Notes under the pieces: generated by a model
The model's input: only the letters and a program-made list of their open reading frames with translations
Databases searched by the model: none
What the model was told of the DNA's origin: nothing
Program-made: the position numbers and the translations under genes
Shown here: positions 52,905-62,603 of the stretch, in pieces
Position numbering within the stretch: the first letter of the stretch is position 1
How the letters are laid out: each line of letters opens with the position of its first letter
Assembly (NCBI RefSeq): GCF_003003075.1
Contig: NZ_PVTX01000001.1
Location: 558,001 to 622,000, forward strand
Direction: 5' to 3'
Source of the DNA: Isoptericola halotolerans
Lineage (GTDB): Bacteria > Actinomycetota > Actinomycetes > Actinomycetales > Cellulomonadaceae
DNA: 64,000 bases

Positions 52905-52990
52905 ACGAGTCCCGAGCTGCCCGCCGCAGCCCGGGACTCGTCGCGTTCGTGCCGACGTCGGGCCTCGGTGGGCGGCACCCACCGAAGGAG
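52905..52990 (+). promoter_or_regulatory. Attenuator hairpins of trpS
   Basis: Hairpin 1: 52905-52914 pairs with 52932-52941 (10 bp), with an inner GCTG/CAGC. Hairpin 2: TCGGTGGG (52965-52972) pairs with CCCACCGA (52978-52985) and ends at the trpS ribosome site AAGGAG (52985-52990). GCCCAC (52901-52906) can instead pair with GTGGGC (52968-52973), giving an alternative fold that breaks both. This fits control by transcription or translation attenuation. Confidence 0.7.
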
Positions 52991-52997
52991 CCGACCG

Positions 52998-54107
52998 ATG
53001 ACCAGTACGACCGCACCTGTGCCCGAGGCCGACGGCGAGACCGCCTCCGTCCGCGCCGCCCGCGCCCGCAGCGCCGAGATCGAGCAGCGCATCGCCCGCG
53101 ACCCGAGCATGTTCCGCGTCCTCACCGGGGACCGCCCGACGGGCGCGCTGCACCTGGGCCACTACCTCGGCACCGTCGCCAACCGGGTGCGCCTGCAGGA
53201 CGCCGGCGTCGACGTGATCGTCGTCGTCGCCGACTACCAGGTCATCACCGACCGCGACGAGACGGGCGACCTGCCCGCCAACGTCCGCGAGGTGGTGCTC
53301 GACTACCTCGCGGCGGGCATCGACCCGCGCCGCACCACCGTGTTCGCGCACTCCGCCGTGGCGGCCCTGCACCAGCTCATGCTGCCGTTCCTGTCGCTGG
53401 TGACGGTCGCCGAGCTGGAGCGCAACCCCACCGTGAAGGCCGAGTCCGTCGACGCCGCCACCCGGCAGGGCCGGAGCATGTCGGGGCTCCTGCTCACGTA
53501 CCCGGTCCACCAGGCCGCCGACATCCTCGCGGTGCACGGCAACCTCGTGCCCGTGGGCACCGACCAGCTGCCCCACCTGGAGACGTCCCGCACGGTCGCC
53601 CGGCGCTTCAACCAGCGCTACACCGCCGCGCAGCCGTACTTCGCCGAGCCGGAGGCGCTGCTCGCCGACATGCCGACGGTCCTCGGGAACGACGGCGCGA
53701 AGATGTCGACGTCGCGCGGCAACGCGCTCGAGCTGCGGGCGGACGAGGACGAGACGGCCGCGTACCTGCGGCGAGCGCGGACCGACTCCCACCGGCACAT
53801 CACGTTCGAGCCGGGGTCCCGCCCCGAGGTGGCCAGCCTGCTGCGCCTCGGCGCCCACTTCGCGGGGACGACGCCGGAGGCCCTCGCGGACACGATCGGC
53901 GCGGACGGCGCCGGGCGGCTCAAGGAGGTCGTCACCGAGGCGGTGGTCGAGGGGCTCCGCCCGATCCGTGCCCGACGGCGGGACCTCGCCGCGGACGGTC
54001 GAGCCGTCGTCGGCGAGGTCCTCGCCCGGGGAGCCGCGCGGGCGACCGTGCTCGCCGAGGGCACGCTGGCCGACGTCCGCGAGCTCATGGGCACGGTGTA
54101 CTCGTGA
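52998..54107 (+). CDS. trpS: Tryptophanyl-tRNA synthetase
   Basis: A 369-residue class I synthetase. The HIGH-type motif is TGALHLGHYLG and the KMSKS-type motif is AKMSTSRGNAL; VGTDQLPHLE also fits. It charges tRNA-Trp. ATG at 52998 is fixed by AAGGAG 7 nt upstream; the GTG at 52968 lies in the attenuator stem. The Trp leader peptide upstream implies that its level rises when charged tRNA-Trp falls. Many actinobacteria carry two trpS genes, and the regulated one is often the inducible or drug-resistant copy, so this may be such a copy (inference). Confidence 0.95.
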   Translation: MTSTTAPVPEADGETASVRAARARSAEIEQRIARDPSMFRVLTGDRPTGALHLGHYLGTVANRVRLQDAGVDVIVVVADYQVITDRDETGDLPANVREVVLDYLAAGIDPRRTTVFAHSAVAALHQLMLPFLSLVTVAELERNPTVKAESVDAATRQGRSMSGLLLTYPVHQAADILAVHGNLVPVGTDQLPHLETSRTVARRFNQRYTAAQPYFAEPEALLADMPTVLGNDGAKMSTSRGNALELRADEDETAAYLRRARTDSHRHITFEPGSRPEVASLLRLGAHFAGTTPEALADTIGADGAGRLKEVVTEAVVEGLRPIRARRRDLAADGRAVVGEVLARGAARATVLAEGTLADVRELMGTVYS

Positions 54108-54131
54108 CCGCCTCCGGCACCGAGCGCACCG

Positions 54132-56066
54132 TCAGCGGAGCCGCGCGGTGAGCCCCGCCAGCTGCTCCCGCAGCGCCGCCGGGGTGCGGTCGCCGAAGGT
54201 GTCGAAGAACTCGCCGGTCAGCTCGGCCTCGGCGAGCCATGCCTCCGCGGGCACGTCGAACAGGGCCGCCAGGTCGTCGTCGGACAGGTCGAGCCCGTCG
54301 ACGTCGAGGGCGCCGGGCGCGGGGAGCAGGCCGACGGGGGAGGGGACGGCCCCTGCATCGGTGCGCACGCCGCGGGAGCGGTCGATCTGCTCGGTGATCC
54401 ACTTGACCACGCGGGAGTTCTCGCCGAACCCGGGCCAGATGAACGCCCCGTCGGCGTCCTTGCGGAACCAGTTGACCTGGAAGATCTTCGGGCGGGTGGC
54501 GGAGGCCAGGCCGGCGCCCACCTCGAGCCAGTGCGACCAGTGGTCGGCCATGTTGTAGCCGCAGAACGGGAGCATGGCGAACGGGTCGCGCCGCAGCTCG
54601 CCGACGGCGCCCTCGGCCGCGGCCGTGCGCTCGGAGCTGATGGTGGCTCCCATGAACACGCCGTGCTCCCAGCTCGTGGCCTGGGCGACCAGCGGCACGT
54701 TGCTCGCGCGGCGGCCGCCGAAGACGATCGCGTCGACGGGGACCCCGGCGGGGTCCTCCCAGACGTCCGCGATGGACGGGCACTGCGCCGCCGACACCGT
54801 GAACCGCGAGTTCGGGTGCGCGGCCGGCCGACCGGCCTCCCCGTCGGCCGGCGTCCAGTCGTCGCCCCGCCAGTCCACGAGGTGCTCCGGCGGCTCCGGG
54901 GTGAGGCCCTCCCACCAGACGTCGCCGTCGTCCGTGAGCGCCACGTTCGTGAAGATCACGTCGTGGGTGAGCGTCTCGATCGCCGTCGGGTTGGTCTCGA
55001 CGCCGGTGCCCGGGGCGACGCCGAAGAACCCGGCCTCGGGGTTGATGGCGCGCAGCGTGCCGTCGGGGCCGGGGCGCATCCAGACGATGTCGTCGCCGAT
55101 CGTCTCGACCGTCCAGCCGGGCACGGTGGGCTGGAGCATGGCGAGGTTCGTCTTGCCGCAGGCGCTGGGGAACGCGGCGGCCAGGTGGTACTGGCGCTGC
55201 TCGGGCGAGGTGATGCGGATGAGCAGCATGTGCTCGGCCAGCCAGCCCTCGTCGCGGGCCATCGCGGAGGCGATGCGCAGCGCGAAGCACTTCTTGCCGA
55301 GCAGCGCGTTGCCGCCGTAGCCGGAGCCGTAGGACCAGATCTCCCGCGTCTGCGGGTAGTGGACGATGTACTTGGTCTCGTTGCACGGCCAGGGGACGTC
55401 GGCCGTGCGCTCGCCGTGCTCGTCGACGAGCGGGGCGCCCACCGAGTGGACGGCGGGGACCCACTGCTGACCGCCCTCGATGAGGTCGAGGACCTCGCCG
55501 GAGACCCGCGTCATCACGTGCATGGAGACGACGACGTAGGGCGAGTCGGTGATCTCGATGCCCACCTGGGAGATCGGTCCGCCCACCGGGCCCATCGAGA
55601 AGGGCACCACGTACATCGTGCGGCCCTTCATGGAGCCGGCGAAGACGCCGTCCAGCTCGGAGCGCATCTCGGCCGGGGCGCGCCAGTTGTTCGTGGGGCC
55701 GGCGTCAACCTCGCGCTCGGAGCAGATGAAGGTGCGGGACTCGACGCGCGCGACGTCGGACGGGTCGGAGCGGGCGAGGTAGGAACCGGGACGCTTGGTC
55801 TCGTCGAGCCGGAGCAGGGTGCCTGCCGCCACCATCTGGTCGATCAGCCGCTGCTTCTCCTCGGCGGACCCGTCGCACCACACCACGTCGTCCGGCTGGG
55901 TCAGCTCGGCGATCTCGGCCACCCAGGCGAACGGGTCGCGGTGCGGCGCCGGGGCCGATGCGGCGAGCGGCCGCGGGAAGCCGGCCGCGTCGGTGCGGGC
56001 GAGGGTGTCCGGCGCGAGCTCGGCGACCGCGAGGCGCGTCCTGCGGGGATTGGCGGTAAAGGTCAT
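54132..56066 (-). CDS. pckG: Phosphoenolpyruvate carboxykinase (GTP)
   Basis: A 644-residue PEP carboxykinase of the GTP type: [16 protein letters not shown] (P-loop with the active-site Cys), [41 protein letters not shown] and [24 protein letters not shown]. It makes PEP from oxaloacetate for gluconeogenesis. ATG at 56066 has GGAG upstream. It is divergent from a RamB/ScfR-type regulator. A longer open frame on this strand up to 58466 is only antisense to the regulator genes. Confidence 0.96.
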   Translation of the reverse strand: MTFTANPRRTRLAVAELAPDTLARTDAAGFPRPLAASAPAPHRDPFAWVAEIAELTQPDDVVWCDGSAEEKQRLIDQMVAAGTLLRLDETKRPGSYLARSDPSDVARVESRTFICSEREVDAGPTNNWRAPAEMRSELDGVFAGSMKGRTMYVVPFSMGPVGGPISQVGIEITDSPYVVVSMHVMTRVSGEVLDLIEGGQQWVPAVHSVGAPLVDEHGERTADVPWPCNETKYIVHYPQTREIWSYGSGYGGNALLGKKCFALRIASAMARDEGWLAEHMLLIRITSPEQRQYHLAAAFPSACGKTNLAMLQPTVPGWTVETIGDDIVWMRPGPDGTLRAINPEAGFFGVAPGTGVETNPTAIETLTHDVIFTNVALTDDGDVWWEGLTPEPPEHLVDWRGDDWTPADGEAGRPAAHPNSRFTVSAAQCPSIADVWEDPAGVPVDAIVFGGRRASNVPLVAQATSWEHGVFMGATISSERTAAAEGAVGELRRDPFAMLPFCGYNMADHWSHWLEVGAGLASATRPKIFQVNWFRKDADGAFIWPGFGENSRVVKWITEQIDRSRGVRTDAGAVPSPVGLLPAPGALDVDGLDLSDDDLAALFDVPAEAWLAEAELTGEFFDTFGDRTPAALREQLAGLTARLR

Positions 56067-56160
56067 GGTGGCTCCGTCCGTCGTGGTGTCCCGTCGCGGA
56101 GGACGAGCTTCCTGTCTCCAGCCTGTCCCGTGACTCCGGGGACTTTCCAGGTCAACGGCC

Positions 56161-56189
56161 GTGAAGAATCGCTGATCTTCACGTAGCGT
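56161..56189. promoter_or_regulatory. Inverted repeat and promoter between pckG and the RamB-like gene
   Basis: GTGAAGA (56161-56167) and TCTTCAC (56176-56182) form a dyad with an 8-nt centre. TAGCGT (56184-56189) is a -10 box 6 nt before the regulator ATG. A third GTGAAG follows at 56189. Suggests autoregulation and control of pckG. Confidence 0.6.
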
Positions 56190-56195
56190 GAAGCC

Positions 56196-57680
56196 ATGAC
56201 CGCGACGACGCCCTCGGAGACCCCGGACCTCATCACGTTGGGCCGCCGCATCCGGCACGCGCGCACCTCCCGGGGGCTGACCCTGGACGCCCTCGGCCGG
56301 GCCGTGGACTCCGCGCCCAGCCTGCTGTCGCTGGTGGAGAACGGGCGCCGCGAGCCGCGGCTCTCCCTGCTGCGGGCGATCGCCGAGGCGCTCGACGTCG
56401 CGCTCGCCGACCTCCTCGCGGACGAGCCGCCGTCGCGCCGCGCCGAGCTCGAGATCGCGTTGGAGCGCGCGCAGCGCGGGCCCCTGTTCGCGGCGCTCGG
56501 GCTGCCGGGGATCAAGCCGAGCCAGAAGCTGCCCGTGCCCGTGCTCGAGCAGCTCGTGGGACTCCACGGCGAGCTGGCCCGCCGTGAGGAGGAGGCGATC
56601 GCGACGCCGGAGGAGGCGCGCCGCGCCAACACGATGCTGCGCCACGAGCGCCAGGAGCGCGGCAACCACATGCCGCACATCGAGGAGATCGGCGAGGACA
56701 TGGCGCGCCGCGCCGGGTACACGGGTGGCGCGCTGACGCACCGCACCGTGGCGCGGATCGCCGAGGACCTGGGGCTGACGATCCTGCACGTGGACGACCT
56801 GCCGCGTTCGGCCCGCTCGGTCACCGACTGGAGGAACGGCCGGATCTACCTGCCGCCTGCCTCGATCCCGGGCGGGCACGGACTGCGCTCGCTGGCGCTG
56901 CAGGCCGTCGCGCACCGCGTGCTCGGCCACGAACGGCCCCGCTCCTACGCCGAGTTCCTGCGCCAGCGCGTCGAGATCACCTACTTCGCCGCCGCCTGCC
57001 TCATCCCCGAGTCGGCCGCGGTGGAGTTCCTGTCGCAGCGCAAGCGTGACAAGGACCTCGCGGTGGAGGACTTCCGCGACGCGTTCGGCGTCACCCACGA
57101 GGCGGCCGCGATGCGGCTGACCAACCTCGCCACGGTCCACCTCGGCATCCCGCTCCACTTCCTGCGGGTCGGCGACGACGGTGCGCTGTTCCGCGGCTAC
57201 GCCAACGACGGGCTGCCGCTGCCGCAGGACGTCACCGGCGCCATCGAGGGCCAGCTCGTGTGCCGCCGGTGGCCCGCGCGCGAGGCCTTCACCCGGCGCG
57301 ACCGTGCCTCGGAGTCGTATCAGTACACCGACACGCCGGCCGGCACGTTCTGGGACTCCGTGCAGACGGGCACCGCGGCGGACGGGCGCCAGTTCTCCGT
57401 CACCGTGGGCGTGCCGTACGCCCACGCCAAGTGGTTCCGCGGCCGGGACACCCAGGTGCGGCGCAGCTCGACCTGCCCCGATCCCGCCTGCTGCCAGCGA
57501 CCGCCGACCGACCTCACCGAGCGCTGGCAGGCGCACTCGTGGCCGAGCGCGCGCATGCACCAGCAGGTGCTCGCGGCGCTGCCGCGCGGGGTGTTCCCGG
57601 GGGTGGACGACACCGACGTCTACCGTTTCCTCGAGCGGCACGCGCCGGCGTCCGACACGGCACCTGTCGACGCTCCCTAG
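56196..57680 (+). CDS. RamB/ScfR-type XRE regulator (HTH + IrrE-like)
   Basis: A 494-residue regulator: XRE helix-turn-helix ([42 protein letters not shown]; residues about 15-70), an IrrE/M78-like middle part ([30 protein letters not shown]) and a C-terminal domain with a Cys cluster ([12 protein letters not shown]). RamB of corynebacteria and mycobacteria has this layout and controls acetate, glyoxylate and gluconeogenic genes. Standing divergent to pckG fits that role. The classic HExxH metal motif is replaced (HRVLGHE), so protease activity is doubtful. Leaderless-type start. Confidence 0.9.
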   Translation: MTATTPSETPDLITLGRRIRHARTSRGLTLDALGRAVDSAPSLLSLVENGRREPRLSLLRAIAEALDVALADLLADEPPSRRAELEIALERAQRGPLFAALGLPGIKPSQKLPVPVLEQLVGLHGELARREEEAIATPEEARRANTMLRHERQERGNHMPHIEEIGEDMARRAGYTGGALTHRTVARIAEDLGLTILHVDDLPRSARSVTDWRNGRIYLPPASIPGGHGLRSLALQAVAHRVLGHERPRSYAEFLRQRVEITYFAAACLIPESAAVEFLSQRKRDKDLAVEDFRDAFGVTHEAAAMRLTNLATVHLGIPLHFLRVGDDGALFRGYANDGLPLPQDVTGAIEGQLVCRRWPAREAFTRRDRASESYQYTDTPAGTFWDSVQTGTAADGRQFSVTVGVPYAHAKWFRGRDTQVRRSSTCPDPACCQRPPTDLTERWQAHSWPSARMHQQVLAALPRGVFPGVDDTDVYRFLERHAPASDTAPVDAP

Positions 57681-57689
57681 GATCGAGGC

Positions 57690-58418
57690 GTGACCACGAG
57701 CCCCGCCCCCCACGACGGTGCCCGACCCTCGCTGCGCGAGACGGCGTACGAGTCGCTCAAGTCCCGCATCATCGGGCTCGACCTGCATCCCGGTCAGCGG
57801 CTCGTCGAACGCGACCTGGCGACCGAGACGGGGGTCTCGCGCGTCCCGCTGCGCGAGGCGCTGCACCAGCTGGAGCGGGAGGGGCTGGTCGTGCTCGTCC
57901 CGCGGCAGGGCGCGCTCGTGGCGCCGTTCACCCGTGACGACGTCGAGCACCTGTTCGAGGTGCGCGAGAGCGTCGAGGTGCTGGCCTTCCGGCTGGCCGC
58001 GCTGCGGCGTTCCGCGGCGGACCTCGCCGCGATGTCCGCCGCCGTCGACGCCGCCCGGGACGCCCTCGCCCGCCGGGACGACGCCGCGACGGCGGCGGCG
58101 AACGCCGGGTTCCACGCCGTGGTGGTCCAGGCGTGCGGCAACCCGCTGCTGCAGTCCATGCTGGCGCCGCTCGACGCCCGGGTGCGGTGGTTGTTCCACC
58201 TGACCAAGCGCCGGGACACGCGCGAGCAGTGCGAGGAGCACGCGGCGATGCTCGCGGCGATCGAGGCGCGGGACGCGGACGGCGTGGGCGCGCTCGCGCA
58301 CGCGCACGTCGCCTCGGGACGGGAACCGAGCCTGGCCCTCGCCGAGACGTGGGCGTCCTCGCCGATCGACCCCGTCGCGGTGACGCGCACGCGCAACCGG
58401 GGGCGGCACGGCTCCTGA
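57690..58418 (+). CDS. GntR/FadR-family transcriptional regulator
   Basis: A 242-residue GntR regulator: winged helix ([45 protein letters not shown], in parts) then an FCD domain ([41 protein letters not shown]). It precedes the BMP-type ABC importer; a TGGTATACC-type palindrome at that operon's promoter (58515-58532) is the kind of site FCD regulators bind, so it probably controls the importer. GTG start, with TAGGAT (sharing the previous gene's stop codon) 6 nt upstream. Confidence 0.93.
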   Translation: MTTSPAPHDGARPSLRETAYESLKSRIIGLDLHPGQRLVERDLATETGVSRVPLREALHQLEREGLVVLVPRQGALVAPFTRDDVEHLFEVRESVEVLAFRLAALRRSAADLAAMSAAVDAARDALARRDDAATAAANAGFHAVVVQACGNPLLQSMLAPLDARVRWLFHLTKRRDTREQCEEHAAMLAAIEARDADGVGALAHAHVASGREPSLALAETWASSPIDPVAVTRTRNRGRHGS

Positions 58419-58514
58419 CCCGGGCGCGCTCCTGACTCGGGCGCCGGCCGGACGGTCACGCAGCATTTACGGCCGCTTGATGCGTCGGAAACACTCGGCC
58501 AGCAGACTCCTCGA

Positions 58515-58532
58515 TTAGTGGTATACCGCTAA
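58515..58532. promoter_or_regulatory. GntR-type operator before the BMP importer operon
   Basis: TTAGTGGTATACCGCTAA is an 18-bp palindrome with one mismatched pair. Its centre GGTATACC is typical of FadR/PdhR-type regulators. It lies 17 nt before the binding-protein start, just before its AGGAGG site. Confidence 0.75.
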
Positions 58533-58549
58533 CTCGACCAGGAGGACAC

Positions 58550-59605
58550 ATGCGCACCAGCCGCCCCACCCCCGTCTCCGGCTCGTCCGACCGCCCCACC
58601 CGTCTCCGTGCCGCCGCCGGCGCCCTGATCGTCGGCGGGCTCCTGGCGGCCTGCAGCACCGGCACGGCCGACGCCGACACCGAGGCCGGCGACGACGCGG
58701 CCGCCACGGAGGAAGCACTGACGGTCGGGGTGTTCCTGCCGGGCTCCACCTCCGACACCGGGTTCATGGAGTCGGCCTACCTCGGCTACGAGCGCCTCGA
58801 GGAAGAGCTCGGTGACGAGGTCGAGCTGTCCTTCGTCGAGGAGGTGGCCTCCGCCGACTACGAGCAGACCCTCGTGCGCTTCGCCAGCTCCTCCGACCTG
58901 GTGATCTCCGTGGGTGGCCAGACGGACGCCGACCTGCGCAAGGTCGCCCCGCAGTTCCCCGACGTGAAGTTCGTCGAGATCGGCGGCCCCGCGGACGCCG
59001 AGCCCCTCGAGAACCTCGCCTACTACGACCCGCAGCAGGCCGAGGCGGAGTACCTGTCCGGAGCCGTCGCCGCGCTCTCCTCGGAGTCCGGCAAGGTCGG
59101 GTTCATCGGCGGCGTCGAGCTGCCCGCCATCGTCAACGCGTCGTCCGCGTTCGCCCGCGGCGCCGAGGCGGCCGTGCCCGGCACCGAGGTCGTCACCCCG
59201 CAGTACCTCGGCGACTTCAACGACCCGGCCAAGGCCAAGCAGGCCGCCGCCGCCAACTACGGCGTGGGGGTCGACGTGATCGGCCAGATCGTCAACCTCG
59301 GCAAGCAGGGCATCGAGCAGGCCGCGCAGGACGCCGGCGCCGCGATGATCGGCGGCCCGATCCCCGGCGAGTGCGCCGAGGGCAGCCCCTACGTCGGCTA
59401 CGTCCGCACCGACATCGGCACCGAGGTCGAGCACGCCGTGCACTCCGTGCTCGACGGCACCTGGGAAGCCGCACAGGTGCCGTTCGGCCTGACGTCCGAC
59501 CTCGGCGGCACCGAGTTCGTGCTGTGCAGCGAGGACCCGGAGACCGTCGCCGCCCTCGACGAGATCACCGCGTCGGTCGCCAGCGGTGAGGTCGCGCCCT
59601 ACTGA
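58550..59605 (+). CDS. BMP-family ABC substrate-binding lipoprotein
   Basis: A 351-residue lipoprotein: signal peptide with lipobox LAAC (Cys35), then a BMP/Med-type binding fold (VGVFLPGSTSDTGFMESAYLGYERL, DLVISVGGQTDADLRKVAPQFPDVKFVEIGG, KVGFIGGVELP, GVDVIGQIVNLGKQGIEQAAQ). Known BMP proteins bind nucleosides, purine derivatives or autoinducer-like molecules; here the ligand is open. ATG follows AGGAGGACAC. First gene of the import operon. Confidence 0.93.
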   Translation: MRTSRPTPVSGSSDRPTRLRAAAGALIVGGLLAACSTGTADADTEAGDDAAATEEALTVGVFLPGSTSDTGFMESAYLGYERLEEELGDEVELSFVEEVASADYEQTLVRFASSSDLVISVGGQTDADLRKVAPQFPDVKFVEIGGPADAEPLENLAYYDPQQAEAEYLSGAVAALSSESGKVGFIGGVELPAIVNASSAFARGAEAAVPGTEVVTPQYLGDFNDPAKAKQAAAANYGVGVDVIGQIVNLGKQGIEQAAQDAGAAMIGGPIPGECAEGSPYVGYVRTDIGTEVEHAVHSVLDGTWEAAQVPFGLTSDLGGTEFVLCSEDPETVAALDEITASVASGEVAPY

Positions 59606-59649
59606 CCGGGGCCGACACCAGCACCCCCACGACACCGAGAGGAGCCCCC

Positions 59650-61353
59650 ATGCCGACGACCCTCCCGCCGGCCCCGGCGGCGCACGACGTGCAGGACGGT
59701 GCGACGGCTGCGCCCGCCCTCGCACTGCGGAACGTGACCCGGGTCTTCGGCGCCCACACGGCGCTCGACGGCGTCGACCTCGAGATCGCCGGCGGGGAGG
59801 TGCACTGCGTGCTCGGCGAGAACGGCGCGGGCAAGTCCACGCTGTGCAACATCGTGTTCGGGTCGATGCCGCCCACGTCCGGGCAGGTGCTCCTGGGCGG
59901 GGAACGGTTCGCACCCGCCTCCCCGGCGGACGCGCTCGCCCGCGGCGTGGCGATGGTGCACCAGCACTTCTCGCTGGTGCCGACGCTCACCGTCGAGGAG
60001 AACATGCTGCTGGGTCGGGGCGTGCGTCGGCTGCGCCCCGACCGGGCAGGGCTGGCCGCGCGGCTCGCCGCGATCGCCGAGACGCTCGGCCTGCGGGTCG
60101 ACCTCGACGCGCGGGCCGAGGACCTCAGCGTCGGGGCGCGCCAACGGGTCGAGATCGTCAAGGCGCTGCTCGACGACCCGAGGATCCTGCTGCTCGACGA
60201 GCCGACGGCGGTCCTCGGTCCCGAGGAGGTCGACAGCCTGCTGGCCACCTGCCGTCGCGTCGCGGCGGCGGGCACCGCCGTCGTGCTCGTCACCCACAAG
60301 CTCGGCGAGGTCATGCGGGTCGGCGACCGCGCCACCGTGCTCCGCGGCGGCCGGGTCGCCGGGAGCGGGCCGCTGGCCCGCGACGACGCTCCGGACCGCC
60401 CGGGCGGGCTCGGCGCCGCGGACCTCGTCGGTCTCATGGTCGGCCGAGACGCCTCGAGCCTCGACCCGGTGCTCGCCGCGAGCGTCGGCGTCGTCGGCCA
60501 GGGACCCGCACCGCAGGGCAGGCAGGAAGCAGCTCGGACCGCCGACCGGACCGTCGCCCAAACCTCCGTGAGGGACACGACCGACGGCCGGGACGCGGGG
60601 ACGCCGCCCGTGCTCGTGGTGTCCGGGCTCTGCGTCGACGACGCCGACGGTGCCCGCCGGGTCGACGACGTCGACCTGGCGGTGCGGCCCGGCGAGATCG
60701 TCGGCATCGCCGGGGTGGAGGGCAACGGCCAGAGCGAGCTCGTGGCCGCGCTGTCCGGCGCGCTGCGACCGTCGCGAGGGACGGTCCGGCTCGGTGGCAC
60801 CGACATCACCGGTGCGGGACCGCGCCGCCGCACCGCGCTCGGGCTCGGCGTCGTCCCCGAGGACCGCCACCACGAAGGGGTGGTGACCGGGCTCAGCGTC
60901 ACCACCAACCTGCTGCTGGGCCGGCTGCGCCGGTTCCGCCGGTTCGGGCTCCTCGACCGCCGGGCGATGCAGGCCTCGGCGGCGGACCTGGCCCGGCGCT
61001 TCGACGTGCGCACCGCGAGCCTCGACGCCCCCGTGTCCTCCCTGTCCGGGGGCAACCAGCAGAAGGCCGTCCTCGCGCGCGAGCTCAGCCTCGACCCGCT
61101 GCGCTGCGTCGTCGCCGCCCAACCGACCCGGGGCCTCGACCTCGGCGCCGTGGACGACGTCGTGGGGCACCTGCGGGCCGCCGCCTCCGCCGGGGTCGGC
61201 GTGCTCGTCGTCTCGAGCGAGCTGTCCGAGCTGCTCGTGCTGTGCGACCGCGTCCACGTCGCCTACCGGGGAGGCCTGCGCGGTCCCGTCCCCACCGATG
61301 CACCCGACGCGCGCGACCGCGTCGCCCACCTCATGACGGGAGCTGCGGCATGA
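59650..61353 (+). CDS. ABC transporter ATPase, double-domain (YufO/RbsA-like)
   Basis: A 567-residue protein with two ATPase halves. First: GENGAGKST, LSVGARQRVEIVKAL, LLLDEPTAV and a switch His in VTHKLGE. Second: a degenerate P-loop GVEGNGQSE, LSGGNQQKAVLARELS, and a Walker B ending in VVAAQPTRGLD, where Gln replaces the catalytic Glu. This asymmetry is normal for the family. A poorly conserved linker (about 275-315) joins them. It powers the two permeases downstream; its stop overlaps the next start (ATGA). Confidence 0.94.
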   Translation: MPTTLPPAPAAHDVQDGATAAPALALRNVTRVFGAHTALDGVDLEIAGGEVHCVLGENGAGKSTLCNIVFGSMPPTSGQVLLGGERFAPASPADALARGVAMVHQHFSLVPTLTVEENMLLGRGVRRLRPDRAGLAARLAAIAETLGLRVDLDARAEDLSVGARQRVEIVKALLDDPRILLLDEPTAVLGPEEVDSLLATCRRVAAAGTAVVLVTHKLGEVMRVGDRATVLRGGRVAGSGPLARDDAPDRPGGLGAADLVGLMVGRDASSLDPVLAASVGVVGQGPAPQGRQEAARTADRTVAQTSVRDTTDGRDAGTPPVLVVSGLCVDDADGARRVDDVDLAVRPGEIVGIAGVEGNGQSELVAALSGALRPSRGTVRLGGTDITGAGPRRRTALGLGVVPEDRHHEGVVTGLSVTTNLLLGRLRRFRRFGLLDRRAMQASAADLARRFDVRTASLDAPVSSLSGGNQQKAVLARELSLDPLRCVVAAQPTRGLDLGAVDDVVGHLRAAASAGVGVLVVSSELSELLVLCDRVHVAYRGGLRGPVPTDAPDARDRVAHLMTGAAA

Positions 61354-62603
61354 CCGCCCCGACCTCCGCACCCGGTGCGGCCGCCGACGTCGTCGCCGGC
61401 TCGCCCGGCCGTGACGCACCAGCCGACACCGGACGCCCGCCGGGCGCGCAACGTTCCGGCGCCCCCACCACCGCGTGGCGCGACCGCCTGCTGGACGCCC
61501 GGCCCGTGCTCGTCCCCGTCGCGGCCGTCCTCGGCGCCCTGGGCGTCAGCACCGGCCTCGCCGCGCTCGCCGGGGCGACCCCCGTCGAGGCCGCGACAGC
61601 CCTGTGGGAGGGCATGGTCGGCACCCCGTACGCCATCGGCTCCTCCCTCAACGTCGCCGCCGTCCTGCTGCTCGTCGCCACCGGATTCCTCGTCGCGCAC
61701 CGGGCCGGCCTGGTGAACGTCGGTGGCGAGGGGCAGATCGCGGTCGGTGCGGTCGCCGCCACCGCCGTCGGCACCACCCTGCCGCCCGCGGTCCCGGCCG
61801 CCGTCGCCCTGCCGCTGCTGCTGCTCGCCGCGGCGTTCGGCGGTGCCGCCTGGGCGTCGATCGCGGCGTGGCTCGCCGTCCGGCGGGGGGTCAGCGAGGT
61901 CATCACGACCCTGCTGCTGAACTTCGTCGGCGTCGCCGTGCTCGTGCTGTCCATCCACGAGGAGGCGCTGCTGCGCCAGCCCGTCACGAGCTCGGAGACG
62001 CTGCCGCAGTCCTCCCCGCTCGTGGACAGCGCCCACCTGCCGTTGCTCGGCCTGCCCGACTCGCCGGCGACGACGGCGGTCGTGCTGGCCCTGGCGGGCG
62101 CCGTCGCCGGCTCGCTCGTCCTGCGCCGCACCGCCACCGGTGTCCGGCTCGCCGCCGTCGGGATGTCGCGGCCCGCCGCGCTGCGCCTCGGGCTCCCGGT
62201 GGACCGGCTGCGCTTCTCCGCCCTCACCACGGCCGGTGCGGCGTCCGGCGTCGCCGGCGGCGTGCTCGTCGCCTCCGTGCCCTACGTGCTCGACGAAGGG
62301 CTCGCCTCCGGCTACGGGTTCTCCGGGCTGGTCGTCGGGCTGCTCGCCCGCGGCTCCTTCACCGCGGCCGTCGGCATCGCCACCGCCCTCGGGTTCCTCG
62401 TCTCGGGCGGGATCAACCTCCAGCTCGCGGCGGGCGTCCCGGCGTCGATCACCCAGATCGCCGAGAGCCTCATCATCCTCGGCGTCGCCGGGACCGCGAT
62501 CTGGACCGTGCGCCGCACGGCCCGCCCCACCCGCACCCGGCCCTGGCGTCCGTGGCGGCGCCCGGCCACCCCCGACCGCACCGGCACGGAGGCCACCTCA
62601 TGA
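61350..62603 (+). CDS. ABC transporter permease (YufP-like)
   Basis: A 417-residue permease with an about 45-residue polar N-terminal tail and about eight to ten membrane spans. The family signature AGLVNVGGEGQIAVGAVAAT and RGVSEVITTLLLNFVG are clear, as in nucleoside-type BMP transporters. Overlaps the ATPase gene and the next permease by 4 nt each. Confidence 0.93.
   Translation: MTAPTSAPGAAADVVAGSPGRDAPADTGRPPGAQRSGAPTTAWRDRLLDARPVLVPVAAVLGALGVSTGLAALAGATPVEAATALWEGMVGTPYAIGSSLNVAAVLLLVATGFLVAHRAGLVNVGGEGQIAVGAVAATAVGTTLPPAVPAAVALPLLLLAAAFGGAAWASIAAWLAVRRGVSEVITTLLLNFVGVAVLVLSIHEEALLRQPVTSSETLPQSSPLVDSAHLPLLGLPDSPATTAVVLALAGAVAGSLVLRRTATGVRLAAVGMSRPAALRLGLPVDRLRFSALTTAGAASGVAGGVLVASVPYVLDEGLASGYGFSGLVVGLLARGSFTAAVGIATALGFLVSGGINLQLAAGVPASITQIAESLIILGVAGTAIWTVRRTARPTRTRPWRPWRRPATPDRTGTEATS

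Noticed and set aside
52968-52997. Earlier GTG start for trpS
   Set aside because: It lies inside the attenuator stem and has no ribosome site; the ATG at 52998 has AAGGAG at proper distance.
56067-58466. Upstream extension of pckG to a 1444-codon frame
   Set aside because: The part above 56066 is antisense to the RamB-like and GntR genes and shows no PEP carboxykinase sequence; the proper start has a ribosome site at 56066.
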